Origin: CAYNRE01 sp964399535
GTDB lineage: Bacteria > Planctomycetota > Planctomycetia > Pirellulales > CAYNRE01
DNA: 64,000 bases
Direction of reading: 5' to 3'
NCBI GenBank assembly: GCA_964399535.1
Contig: CAYNRE010000009.1
Span: forward strand, 62,001-126,000
Below are positions 16,292 to 25,010 of this stretch, one piece after another. The notes under the pieces are model-generated. The model ran no database searches and had not been told where the DNA came from. It saw nothing but the letters and a program-made list of their open reading frames with translations. The number at the start of each line of letters is the position of its first letter. Positions within the stretch are counted from its first letter, which is position 1. A program made the position numbers and the translations under genes.

Positions 16292-18004
16292 ATGACCTAC
16301 TCGAGCGCTTCCGCCGGCCAAACTTCGCCCACTCGGCAAACCCGGTCGCACCCTGCGCCGGCATCGCCCGAGCCATCGACCGAGGCGCCGGCCCACGCGC
16401 CGCCCGAGGGGCGACGGGCCTGGCGGCACAACACCTGGCTCCTAGGACTCCTGGGAGCGATCGGGCTTTGGGCATCGTTCCCGCCGCTAGGCCTAGGTTG
16501 GCTCGGCTGGTTGGCGCCCGTCCCCTGGCTACTGCTGGTGCGACAGTCGCGGCTTGCCGGCTGGCGACCCTGGCTGGCGATTTGGCTGAGCGGCTTTCTC
16601 TTCTGGCTCCTGTCGGTCGAGTGGCTCCGCCATGCCCATCCGGCGGCCGCCGTGGGCGCCGTGTTCCTGGCCGCCTACCTGGCCTGGTACGCCAGCGCAT
16701 TTCTTTGGCTGGCCCGCACCGCCGTGCATTGCTATCGCCTTCCGCTCGTCGCGGCCGCGCCCCTGGCCTGGCTGGCGCTCGACCTGGTGCGCGGCCACCT
16801 GCTGGGGGGCTTCACCCTCGGCAGCCTGGCGCACACCCAGACAGGCTGGCTCACCCTGCTGCAGATTTGCGATCTGTGCGGCGCCTATGGGCTGAGCGCG
16901 CTGCTGGTCACCGTCGCGGCCGGAGCGGCCGCCTGTTTGCCCTGGGAAGGAACGCCCTGGCGATGGCGCCCCTTGGTACCGGGCCTGCTGCTCTTGGCCG
17001 CCTCTCTCGTGTATGGCAACGCGCGCCTGCTCGCGCCGCGCTCCGGTACCTACCGGGTAGCCCTCATTCAGGGAGCCACTCCCACCGAGGTCAAGCACGA
17101 CCCGGCCCGCCATGAGCAAGTGTGGCGCGAGTACTACGGACTATCCCAGCAAGCGGCCGCCGCGCGGCCGCGACCCGACCTGATGATCTGGCCCGAAACC
17201 ATGTTTCGCGAGCCGCTCTTCACCTATAGCGACGACGTGGCCCCTCCGCCCGATGCCGACTGGACCCTGCCGGTGCTCAAGTCTCACGCCCAATACACCC
17301 GGCAAATCCTGGCCGACACTGCCCGCTCGCTCCGCTGTTCGCTCTTGGTGGGGCTCGACGTGATCCATTTCGGCGCCGGCACCCGGGCCATCTACAACTC
17401 AGCCGTACTCGTCTCCGCCGATGGCAGCGTGAAAGGCCGTTACGACAAAATGCACCCTGTGCTTTTTGGCGAGACGATTCCGTTCGCCAAAACCTGGCCG
17501 GCCCTGTATCGGCTCTTGCCGGTGCCCCAGGGAATCGAAATCGGCACCCGGCATACCAGCTTTCAGCTTGGCCCCCTGACCGGGGCCGCCAACATCTGCT
17601 ACGAGTGCCTGGTGCCGCACTTGCTCCGATGGCAAGTCGACGAGCTGGCCCAGCGCGGAGCCGAGCCCGACCTGATGCTCAACCTGACCAACAACGGTTA
17701 CTACGGCGGTTCGGCCGAGCTGGATGCCCTGCTCGTCGCCTGTCAGTTCCGCGCCATCGAGCTCCGCAAGCCCTTTCTGGTGGCCGCCAACTGCGGCTTC
17801 TCGGCCTGGATCGACGCCGACGGCCGAATTCGTTCCCGCGGCCGACGCCAGCAAACCGACGTGGTTTGGGCCCAACCGGCCGCCGACCCACGCCGTAGCC
17901 TTTACCGTCGGGGTGGCGATTGGTTGCCAAGCCTGGCGCTACTAATCTGCGGCGGCCTGGCCCTCGGCCGGATTCGACCTCGCCGGCTCAGGGCTGCCGC
18001 CTAA
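16292..18004 (+). CDS. lnt: Apolipoprotein N-acyltransferase
   Basis: A 570-residue membrane enzyme. A Pro/Ala-rich cytoplasmic extension (1-45) precedes a multi-span N-terminal domain (about 48-245) and a nitrilase-fold periplasmic domain with the Glu-Lys-Cys triad: E302 in WPETMF, K386 in YDKMHPVLFGE, C436 in NICYECLV. A final membrane helix is at the C-terminus. Lnt adds the third acyl chain to outer-membrane lipoproteins, consistent with a diderm envelope. The start is uncertain: a GTG at 16277 is also in frame. It sits 46 bases after moeA. Confidence 0.93.
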   Translation: MTYSSASAGQTSPTRQTRSHPAPASPEPSTEAPAHAPPEGRRAWRHNTWLLGLLGAIGLWASFPPLGLGWLGWLAPVPWLLLVRQSRLAGWRPWLAIWLSGFLFWLLSVEWLRHAHPAAAVGAVFLAAYLAWYASAFLWLARTAVHCYRLPLVAAAPLAWLALDLVRGHLLGGFTLGSLAHTQTGWLTLLQICDLCGAYGLSALLVTVAAGAAACLPWEGTPWRWRPLVPGLLLLAASLVYGNARLLAPRSGTYRVALIQGATPTEVKHDPARHEQVWREYYGLSQQAAAARPRPDLMIWPETMFREPLFTYSDDVAPPPDADWTLPVLKSHAQYTRQILADTARSLRCSLLVGLDVIHFGAGTRAIYNSAVLVSADGSVKGRYDKMHPVLFGETIPFAKTWPALYRLLPVPQGIEIGTRHTSFQLGPLTGAANICYECLVPHLLRWQVDELAQRGAEPDLMLNLTNNGYYGGSAELDALLVACQFRAIELRKPFLVAANCGFSAWIDADGRIRSRGRRQQTDVVWAQPAADPRRSLYRRGGDWLPSLALLICGGLALGRIRPRRLRAAA

Positions 18005-18358
18005 GGCCCAAGCCGCCGTCCGCGGCTCGTGCCGGGGGGCGGCCCTGCCGGGCGAGCCCACCCCCCACCCACAGGCCGAACGGAGCACCCGGTCCGATCG
18101 GAACGGTGGGAGCGGTTGGAGCATTCCTCCTATCTTTCCCAGCCAGCGGAACTTGCGCCTTTCAGATTGACACTCGATTCCCGGGCTAACTATACTTAAC
18201 GGTGAGTATCGGCAGTGACGTATCTCCCGTCTACGACAACAGTTGAGTTCGCTTTTCGCGATTCGGCTCCCTTCCCGGCCATCGCGCCGCAACGGTAGCT
18301 TGTCGCGCGTGGGCCTGCGCCCGACGGTCTCTGGTTTGCTTCTCGAAGGACTCTCTCG
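18005..18358 (+). other. 354-base leader/promoter region of the cell-shape operon
   Basis: There is no gene in this gap. It carries the strong promoter at 18167-18196, followed by about 150 bases of untranslated leader before the first ATG at 18359, with AAGGA about seven bases before that ATG. The leader shows no riboswitch class that I recognise. Confidence 0.6.
18167..18196 (+). promoter_or_regulatory. Near-consensus sigma-70 promoter upstream of the mre gene cluster
   Basis: A perfect -35 hexamer TTGACA (18167-18172), an 18-base spacer and a -10 hexamer TATACT (18191-18196, five of six to consensus). It lies in a 354-base gap and faces the coiled-coil/mreBCD genes. Predicted transcription begins near 18203. 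Confidence 0.8.
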
Positions 18359-19195
18359 ATGACACTGGTCGGCAAGATCTTCGTGGTCTTGATCTTGGTC
18401 TTCAGCCTCGTATTTATGACGATGGCCGTGGCCGTCTACCAAACGCACACCAACTGGCGCGACGTGGTCGAGAATCCGGCCACCGGGCTGCGGCCGCGTC
18501 TGCAGGCGGAGCGTACCAAGAACCAGAACCTGGTTCAGGAGAAGGCGAATCTCGAGAAGGAGCTGCAGGCCGAGCTGGAGCGGCGCAATCGTTCGATCGC
18601 CGCGCTGCAGGCTCAGGCCGAAACGCTCCGCGACGAATACGAGACCCAGGTCCGCACCAACGCCGATCTCAGGCAACAAGCCGAACAGGCTGCCGCGGCC
18701 ATGCTCGCCACGCAGAAAACGCTCGAAGCACTCCGCGACGAAGTCGGTGGGTTGCGCGACGAGATTCGCACCACCGAGGCCGACAAGGAAACCCAGTTCC
18801 AGGAGTTGATCGTCGTCAAAGACCAACTCTTCCAGGCCGAGGGCGAACAGCAGCGGCTGGAAGCCAAGAGCATGCAGCTCTTGGAACAGATTTCCAAGCT
18901 TAAGCTGGTGCTCGATCGCAAGGGCATCGACGAAAACGAGCCCGTCGACGGCATCCCGCCCAAGGTCGACGGCATCGTGCTGGCCATTAACGATCAGGGC
19001 ATGGTCGAAATCTCGCTCGGCAGCGACGACGGCCTCCGCAAGGGACACCAACTCGAAGTTTACCGCTCGAACAAGTACCTGGGCCGCATCGAAATCGTCC
19101 GCGCCACGCCCGACAAGGCGGTCGCCAAGATCGTGCCTCAGTTCCGCCAGGGCAATATCCAGAAGGAAGACCGTGTCGCCACCCGACTCAACTAG
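18359..19195 (+). CDS. Membrane-anchored coiled-coil protein heading the mre cluster; function unknown
   Basis: A 278-residue protein. One N-terminal membrane helix (about 5-27, IFVVLILVFSLVFMTMAVAV) is followed by a long heptad-rich coiled coil (about 50-195, rich in Glu, Gln, Leu, Arg). The compact C-terminal beta domain (about 200-278) includes DGIVLAINDQGMVEISLG and GLRKGHQLEVYR, which resembles FlgT-C/SH3-like beta folds. I do not recognise a named family. Position at the head of mreBCD-mrdA and a MreC-like layout (TM, coiled coil, beta domain) suggest an envelope scaffold. The next gene overlaps its end by 23 bases. Confidence 0.75.
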   Translation: MTLVGKIFVVLILVFSLVFMTMAVAVYQTHTNWRDVVENPATGLRPRLQAERTKNQNLVQEKANLEKELQAELERRNRSIAALQAQAETLRDEYETQVRTNADLRQQAEQAAAAMLATQKTLEALRDEVGGLRDEIRTTEADKETQFQELIVVKDQLFQAEGEQQRLEAKSMQLLEQISKLKLVLDRKGIDENEPVDGIPPKVDGIVLAINDQGMVEISLGSDDGLRKGHQLEVYRSNKYLGRIEIVRATPDKAVAKIVPQFRQGNIQKEDRVATRLN

Positions 19196-19457
19196 CCCCG
19201 CGCGCAGCTCGCTGGCCCCCAAGGCCAAGCCCGATATCTACACCGTGCTGCTGGCGATATCGCTGGCCGCCGTGTTGTTTGGATGTCTCTGCTTGTACCT
19301 GGAGTGGTCGGCCTACGATCGCGATACGGGCGCTGCCTCGGCCCAGGGGGTCGGCAGCTTGCTCGACCCGGCCCGCGCCGAGCCGCTTGCCGCGGCGGCT
19401 GGCTCGAGCCCGCGCACAACGCCGCCCGGAGGCCGGCAAACTGCGCACGCGGTTTAG
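19173..19457 (+). CDS. Small single-TM protein in the mre cluster; function unknown
   Basis: A 94-residue protein starting at GTG 19173. GAAGGA (19162-19167) sits five bases before the GTG, which supports this start although it overlaps the preceding gene by 23 bases. One membrane helix is visible (about 23-44, IYTVLLAISLAAVLFGCLCLYLEW, quoted here as its outline), and a short Pro/Gly-rich tail follows. Overlap with the coiled-coil gene and lead-in to mreB suggest an envelope or morphogenesis role; no family was recognised. Confidence 0.65.
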   Translation: MSPPDSTSPARSSLAPKAKPDIYTVLLAISLAAVLFGCLCLYLEWSAYDRDTGAASAQGVGSLLDPARAEPLAAAAGSSPRTTPPGGRQTAHAV

Positions 19458-19610
19458 CTTTTCGTTCACTGGGAATGCTTCCCGGGCCGGGTGCCCGGCA
19501 GGATCCAAACCATACGAAATTCTCGGCAGGAAGCCCGTTTCGTCGACCGCGCTTTCTCGCGACATTGACCTTTAGAACGACTCCCCGCCGGAGTCTTACG
19601 TTGGGCAAGG

Positions 19611-20660
19611 ATGCTCACACGAATTTGGTCACGCTTCGGACCCGATCTGGCCGTTGATCTGGGCACCGCCAACACGCTGGTAGCCGTGGTCGGCGAAGGC
19701 CTGGTCGTCGACGAGCCGACTGTCGTCGCCGTCGACCAGGAATCGCGCCACATTCTGGGGCGCGGCTCCGCCGTCGGGCGGCTGGCCAAGCAACTCACGG
19801 GGCGCACTCCCGATTCCATCGCGGTCGTCCGCCCGCTGGCCGCCGGGGTGATTACCGACTTTCGCCTCTGCGAGGCGATGCTGCGTTACTTCTTCCGCAA
19901 GGCCCTCCGCCAGCGATGGACCCGCCCACCCCGCGTGCTGGTCGCCATTCCCGGCGGAATCACCCCGGTCGAAAAACGTGCGCTGTTCACTAGCGTTGCC
20001 CGGGCGGGCGCTCGCCAGGTATTCCTGGTGCGCGAAAGCCTGGCGGCGGCCTTGGGCTCCGGCCTTCCGGTTGCCGAACCGCGAGCGCAGATGATTGTCG
20101 ACTTGGGGGGCGGTACCACCGACGTGGCCGTCCTTAGCCTGGGTGATTGCGTTTCCGCCTGCAGCCTGCGCAGCGGGGGCGACGCCTGGGACGACGCACT
20201 CGTGGCGCATCTGCGCCGCCACTACGGGCTGCGCGTTTCCACCACCGCGGCCGAACGGTTGCGCATCGAGATCGGCAGTGCCGCCCCGCTCGCCGAAGAA
20301 CTGGCCGACGAAATCCGCGGGATCGATGCCATCAGCGGCCTGCCACGCAAAGTGCAAGTGACCAGCCAGGAAGTGCGCCAGGCGCTGGCCCCCGCGCTCG
20401 ATACGCTCGTGGGAGCCATTCGCCAGACCCTCGACGGCACCCCGCCTGAGTTGGCCGCCGATTTGGTCGATTCCGGGCTGACCCTCAGCGGCGGCGGCGC
20501 GCTCTTGCGCGGCATGGACCGGTACCTGCACCAGCACACGGGCCTTCCCGTGCGGCTGGCCGATCGGCCGCTTTCGGCGGTGGTTCGCGGCACGCTGCAA
20601 GCGCTGGAGAATTTCTCTCAGTGGCACGGACGTTGGGAGACCGACTCCGATGACGTCTGA
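19611..20660 (+). CDS. mreB: Rod-shape-determining actin homologue MreB (divergent)
   Basis: A 349-residue actin-fold protein of normal MreB length. Phosphate-1 loop DLGTANT (16-22), phosphate-2 loop DLGGGTTD (164-171) and the adenosine motif LSGGGALLRGMD are all present, so ATP binding is expected. The usually invariant EEP of the IEEPMAAAIG helix reads RES (141-143), and the usual GGGTTE ends in Asp. MreB polymers organise lateral wall synthesis in rods. It is followed by mreC (11-base overlap), mreD and a PBP2 homologue, the classical order. Confidence 0.93.
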   Translation: MLTRIWSRFGPDLAVDLGTANTLVAVVGEGLVVDEPTVVAVDQESRHILGRGSAVGRLAKQLTGRTPDSIAVVRPLAAGVITDFRLCEAMLRYFFRKALRQRWTRPPRVLVAIPGGITPVEKRALFTSVARAGARQVFLVRESLAAALGSGLPVAEPRAQMIVDLGGGTTDVAVLSLGDCVSACSLRSGGDAWDDALVAHLRRHYGLRVSTTAAERLRIEIGSAAPLAEELADEIRGIDAISGLPRKVQVTSQEVRQALAPALDTLVGAIRQTLDGTPPELAADLVDSGLTLSGGGALLRGMDRYLHQHTGLPVRLADRPLSAVVRGTLQALENFSQWHGRWETDSDDV

Positions 20661-21612
20661 CCCCCGGCGATTCTCTCAGCGGATGCTGCTGGCCTTCCTG
20701 GTCGCCGCCGCCCTGGCGTTTTCCGCCGCCCGCCATGCCCAGTCTCCGCTAGCCACGGCGCTGGCCGCCAAGGTGCTCGACCTCATGGCCCCCGCCGAGC
20801 GGCTCCTGCTCGGCCTGGCCGGCCAACGCAATCCATCCACGGCCGGCTCGTCCGCCTCGCGGCGGGCCGAAGGATCCTCGCCCGGTCAACTCGAGCAACA
20901 ACTCGCCTTGCTGCGACACGAGATTCAGTCGCTTCGTCACCAGACCGAGTCGGCCGGCCCGCTGCCTGGCCCGCCGCACGCAACCCAGCCGCTGGTCGCG
21001 GGAGAATTGCTCCAGACCCGCCTCTTGGCCCAGCAGGTCCTCGCCGATCAAACGATGCGCCAGGTGCTCGACCTGGGCTCTGCCGACGGAGCCGCGCCCG
21101 ACCAATGGGTGCTGGCCCCCCTTTCGGCTCCAGGACAAATCGACCTGGGAGCCGACCACCAACTCGACCCGGGACAACTGGTTCTGGCCGACCGGCGTGT
21201 CTGGGGAAGACTGAAGACCGTGGGCCGATCGGCCAGCACGGTCGAGCGCGTTACGGACGCCGCCTTTCGCGAAGTGGTCCTGGTGGTTTCAGCGCGCGGT
21301 CCGCAGGCCGGCGCCTGGACCGCCATGCTCGAGGGAACCGGCCAGTCGCGGGCGCGCATTCGCGGGGTACCCGCCACGGAGCCCGTCGCGGTTGGCGATT
21401 GGGTGCTCTCCGCCACCGAGCGGCACGGGACAGAATCGCTCTGCTTCGGCCAAGTCAGCTCGGCCGAGCGGACACCTGAAGCCACCCAATGGGAACTCTG
21501 GATGCGACCCGCTGTTGAGCTCACCGCCCCGGCTCGGCTCTACGTGTGGCGCTGGAAGCCCAACGAGCGCCGGTTGGCCGCGCGGCCGCCGGCGGGCAAA
21601 TCGACCCACTAG
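20650..21612 (+). CDS. mreC: Rod-shape-determining protein MreC
   Basis: A 320-residue protein. A cytoplasmic start is followed by one membrane helix (about 12-29), a coiled coil (about 75-100, EQQLALLRHEIQSLRHQ) and a C-terminal beta-rich periplasmic domain containing VLAPLSAPGQIDLGA and GRLKTVGRSASTVERVTD, which match the MreC beta core. The sequence is diverged but the architecture is typical. MreC bridges MreB and PBP2. The ATG overlaps the end of mreB by 11 bases. Confidence 0.88.
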   Translation: MTSDPRRFSQRMLLAFLVAAALAFSAARHAQSPLATALAAKVLDLMAPAERLLLGLAGQRNPSTAGSSASRRAEGSSPGQLEQQLALLRHEIQSLRHQTESAGPLPGPPHATQPLVAGELLQTRLLAQQVLADQTMRQVLDLGSADGAAPDQWVLAPLSAPGQIDLGADHQLDPGQLVLADRRVWGRLKTVGRSASTVERVTDAAFREVVLVVSARGPQAGAWTAMLEGTGQSRARIRGVPATEPVAVGDWVLSATERHGTESLCFGQVSSAERTPEATQWELWMRPAVELTAPARLYVWRWKPNERRLAARPPAGKSTH

Positions 21613-21651
21613 TCGCTTAAAGACTTCGTCCGACCGCGGAGAACTGCACGG

Positions 21652-22140
21652 ATGGCATGGATCGGAGTCGCTTGCTGGATCTATCTGGCCGCCGCCGTCG
21701 ACAACGTCTGGCCGCTGGTGGTCGGGCCCGAACTGCCGCGTCCTCAATGGGTATTGGTCGTACTGCTGGGCGTTGCGGTCACCACCCCCAGTCGTCGCCG
21801 CTGGCTCGTCGTGCCGCCCCTGGCTCTGTTGGTCGATGCTCTGGCCAGCCCCTCGCCCGGCGGACTCATGCTCGGCTGCCAATTCGGCGCCTATTTGCTC
21901 GGGCTGTGTGAACCCCTGCTCGCCGCGCGATCGCTACTCGGAAAGGTTCTGCCGACGGCGATTGGCTTGCTGGCCGCCTCGCTCATCGAAGCCGCCTGGG
22001 CGTTGAGTTGGGGCGAATGGCAACTCGAAGGCCCGGGCAATGTCCGCGGGTTGGCCTTGACCAGCCTGGCCACGCTGCTGGTCGGCCTGCCGATCGTCGT
22101 GACCTGGTCGGCGGTCCGGCCCGGGGAGACGCCGCCTTGA
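21652..22140 (+). CDS. mreD: Rod-shape-determining protein MreD
   Basis: A 162-residue, very hydrophobic protein with about five predicted membrane spans. It has MreD length and position between mreC (39-base gap) and the PBP2 homologue (TTGA overlap at 22137-22140). The internal pattern LVDALASPSPGGLMLGCQFGAY is compatible with MreD. Sequence conservation in this family is low, so the identification leans on gene order. Confidence 0.82.
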   Translation: MAWIGVACWIYLAAAVDNVWPLVVGPELPRPQWVLVVLLGVAVTTPSRRRWLVVPPLALLVDALASPSPGGLMLGCQFGAYLLGLCEPLLAARSLLGKVLPTAIGLLAASLIEAAWALSWGEWQLEGPGNVRGLALTSLATLLVGLPIVVTWSAVRPGETPP

Positions 22141-24314
22141 CCACCGTTACGAGCGGCCTCGAGCTGGCCGCGCCGCCGCTGGCACGGCGTCGCCAGTCGC
22201 GCTTGGCTTGGCTGAGCGCCACGCTAGCGGCCGGATGGCTCGCCGTGGCGCTGGGCCTGGTTCGTTTTCAGATGCACTGGGCCGAGCCTTATCGCCTGGC
22301 CGCGGCGCGCCCCCTGGAGCGCACCAGCCCGATTCCTGCGCCCCGGGGGCGCATTCTCAGCCGCGATGGAGCCGTGCTGGCGGTCGATCGCGAGATTCAC
22401 GTGCTTGCGCTCGATTACCGCTGGCTCGAATCGCCGCCGCAGGCCGATTGGGTTCGCCGACAGGCCCGGCAGAGACTCTCGCGCGACGAGCGGCGAGATC
22501 CGGCCCAGGTCAGGGCCGCCGAGGAAAAACTACTGGCCGAGCGCATCGAGCTGCACCGACGGCTGGCCGCGCTCTGCGGCCTTTCCAACCAAGAGTGGAC
22601 CCAGCGAACGCTCCGCGTTCAGCGGCGGGTCGAGCGCATCATCGACGACGTCAATCGCCGCTCGGCACTTCGCCAGGATTCCACGCCCCCGACCGCGGGC
22701 GGCGCGCAACGGCTGGCCGCCTGGCTGCTCCGTCAAGGTTGGCTACCGACCAACCCGCGCCCCGCGACTCCCCGGGCAGCCGAGCGAATCGTCGTCCGAG
22801 AAGAACTGACCGATCACCCCTTGGTCGACGAAGTCTCCTGGACCGTGGTCGCCGAAGTGGCCAGCCACCCCGATCGCTACCCGGGCGTAAGGCTGCGCGC
22901 CACCACCCGCCGCACCTACCCGCAGGGCAATCGGGCGGCCCAACTCGTGGGCTACGTGGGCCGTAACCCGATGGATGCCGGTGACAGGGCAAGCGACGGA
23001 CAGCGGCCGGCCGGCAGCGCAGTGCCGCGCGAGCTGGCCGCTTGGCAGGGGCTCTCCGGCATCGAGCGTCTGGGCCAGTTAGAGCTTGCTTCTCAGCCTG
23101 GCCAGTTGGTCGAACGGCACGATCGCGGTGGCCAAACGCTGAGCCAAACCCGGGCCATCGAACCTCGCCTGGGACGCGATCTCACGCTCTCGATCGATGC
23201 CCGGTTGCAGCAAACGGCCGAACAACTGCTCGATCAGGCGCTCGCGCGCCGCTGGCCCGATCGAAGCGGGGCACGCCCGTTACCGGCCGGCGGCGCCGTG
23301 CTCGCGCTCGACGTTCGCACCGGCGCGGTACTGGTCGCGGCCACCGCCCCTCGTTTCGACCCCAACCGGTTCGTCGAGCGAAATGCCGAGGGCCTGTCCG
23401 ATTTGCTTACCGATCCCCGCCGGCCCTTGTTCGATCGCTCGCTCGGCATGGCTTTGCCGCCGGGCTGTTTAATGCAACTCGTCGTGGCCGTCGCGGCCCT
23501 GGAGTCGGGCCAGACCGATGCCTGGGCGACGGTGAACTGCGAAGGTTTCTGGGGACATCCCGATCGTTGGCCCTGCCCCCTCTTCGCCCAGCAGGGGCGC
23601 GCCCACGGCCAGCTCAACCTGGTCGAAGCCCTCAGCCAAGACTGCCGCACCTATTTTCTGCTGGCGGCCCGCGCGGCGAGCCCCCAGGAGCTGGTTCCCT
23701 GGGCCCGGCGGCTCGGTCTGGGGCGCGCGAGCGGTTCGGAGTTGCCCGGCGAAGCAAGCGGACAGCTTCCCGGCCTGACTTCCGCCTGGACCCAGGCCGA
23801 TCTGGCCGCCTTTGCCTCGGGCCAGGGCCAGCTGCTCATCACCCCCTTGCAAGCCGTGCGTCTGGCTGCCGCCGTAGCCAATGGCGGACGCCTGGTGCGG
23901 CCCCAATGGGTCGTCGACCAACTCGGCGAGCCCCGCGATCGTTCGTCGCGAGCGGGGGAACCAGCGCCAGACATCAGCAATCAGTCGCAATCAACCGGCC
24001 TTTCGGCGGCCACCCTGCAAGCGCTTCGCCAAGCGCTGGCCCGGGCCGTCCGCGACCCTCAGGGCCCGATTCATCGGGCGTCGTACGTGGAAACCGTTTC
24101 GCTAGCCGGTATGGCGGCCTCGCCCAGCTCGAGCCAAAGCCACCCGCCCCACGCCTGGTTTCTGGGCTATGCCCCGCTCGAATCGCCTCGGGTTGCCTTC
24201 GCCGTGGCGATCGAACACGGCGGTAGTGCCGCCACGACCGCGGCGCCGCTTGCCCGGTTGCTGGCCGAGCGGATGGCTGAGTTGGGCTATTTGTCCGCCG
24301 TCGCTTCGCCATAA
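22137..24314 (+). CDS. mrdA: PBP2/MrdA homologue with degenerate transpeptidase active site
   Basis: A 725-residue class B PBP-like protein starting at a TTG that overlaps the mreD stop. Order: one membrane helix (about 24-42), PBP dimerisation/pedestal domain (PAPRGRILSRDGAVLA, 68-83; later GLSGIERLGQLEL), then a transpeptidase fold. The fold is recognisable (AVLALDVRTGAVLV, LLITPLQAVRLAAAVANGG, HAWFLGYAP), but all catalytic motifs are gone. SxxK reads C444-L-M-Q447 after PPG, the SxN/SxD position reads D502-C-R504, and KTGT reads M659-A-A-S662. It is therefore unlikely to crosslink peptidoglycan or bind beta-lactams in the usual way. A structural role with MreC/MreB is plausible. The frame is intact, so it is a pseudoenzyme rather than a pseudogene. 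Confidence 0.88.
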   Translation: MTTVTSGLELAAPPLARRRQSRLAWLSATLAAGWLAVALGLVRFQMHWAEPYRLAAARPLERTSPIPAPRGRILSRDGAVLAVDREIHVLALDYRWLESPPQADWVRRQARQRLSRDERRDPAQVRAAEEKLLAERIELHRRLAALCGLSNQEWTQRTLRVQRRVERIIDDVNRRSALRQDSTPPTAGGAQRLAAWLLRQGWLPTNPRPATPRAAERIVVREELTDHPLVDEVSWTVVAEVASHPDRYPGVRLRATTRRTYPQGNRAAQLVGYVGRNPMDAGDRASDGQRPAGSAVPRELAAWQGLSGIERLGQLELASQPGQLVERHDRGGQTLSQTRAIEPRLGRDLTLSIDARLQQTAEQLLDQALARRWPDRSGARPLPAGGAVLALDVRTGAVLVAATAPRFDPNRFVERNAEGLSDLLTDPRRPLFDRSLGMALPPGCLMQLVVAVAALESGQTDAWATVNCEGFWGHPDRWPCPLFAQQGRAHGQLNLVEALSQDCRTYFLLAARAASPQELVPWARRLGLGRASGSELPGEASGQLPGLTSAWTQADLAAFASGQGQLLITPLQAVRLAAAVANGGRLVRPQWVVDQLGEPRDRSSRAGEPAPDISNQSQSTGLSAATLQALRQALARAVRDPQGPIHRASYVETVSLAGMAASPSSSQSHPPHAWFLGYAPLESPRVAFAVAIEHGGSAATTAAPLARLLAERMAELGYLSAVASP

Positions 24315-24422
24315 TAGGTGGCAGCGGTCGCCCCCGGGCGGGCATTGGCCGCCCGCCGCCGCGCTCCCTGCCTATTGGGCCTGGCATCGACTGACCTCCC
24401 CGGCCCCACCCCGAGATTACCC

Positions 24423-24986
24423 ATGACCCATGCCTGGCACGATGTGACTCCCGGTGAAGGGTTGCCCCAAGAGTTCACCACCGTGGTCGAGATTCCGATG
24501 GGTTCGAGCGTGAAGTACGAGCTCGACAAGACGACGGGTTTGCTCAAGCTCGATCGCGTGTTGTACTCGGCCGTGTTTTACCCGGCCAATTACGGTTTCA
24601 TTCCGCAGACCTTGGCCGAAGACGACGACCCGCTCGATGTGTTGGTGCTGTGCCAGGAACCGGTGTTACCGCTCACCCTGGTCCACTCGCGCACCATTGG
24701 GCTGATGACCATGGTCGACAGCGGCAAACAAGATCACAAAATTCTCGCGGTCGCGGTCTCCGACCCCGAGTACCACGATTTCCAGGAAGCCAATCAGTTG
24801 CCGGCCCATCGGCTCTCGATGTTGCGCCGCTTCTTTCAAGACTACAAATTGCTGGAAGGCAAGACCGTGGCGGTCGATGCCATTCAGCCCTCGTCTGCCG
24901 CGCTGCCAATTATTGAAGCGGCATTGCAACGCTACAGCACCCAGCGGCGCCGCGGGTTTCAGGTGCCGGGCGAATATCGAGTTTAG
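24423..24986 (+). CDS. ppa: Inorganic pyrophosphatase, family I
   Basis: A 187-residue soluble enzyme. EIPMGSSVKYELDK gives the substrate-binding strand, FYPANYGFIPQT is conserved, EDDDPLDVLVL is the metal-binding DxDPxD signature, and MVDSGKQDHKILAV gives later metal ligands. It hydrolyses pyrophosphate from biosynthetic reactions. It reads from an ATG 109 bases after mrdA and could be transcribed with it. Confidence 0.95.
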   Translation: MTHAWHDVTPGEGLPQEFTTVVEIPMGSSVKYELDKTTGLLKLDRVLYSAVFYPANYGFIPQTLAEDDDPLDVLVLCQEPVLPLTLVHSRTIGLMTMVDSGKQDHKILAVAVSDPEYHDFQEANQLPAHRLSMLRRFFQDYKLLEGKTVAVDAIQPSSAALPIIEAALQRYSTQRRRGFQVPGEYRV

Positions 24987-25010
24987 CGTTCCCCCCGGGG
25001 AGATGACCTC

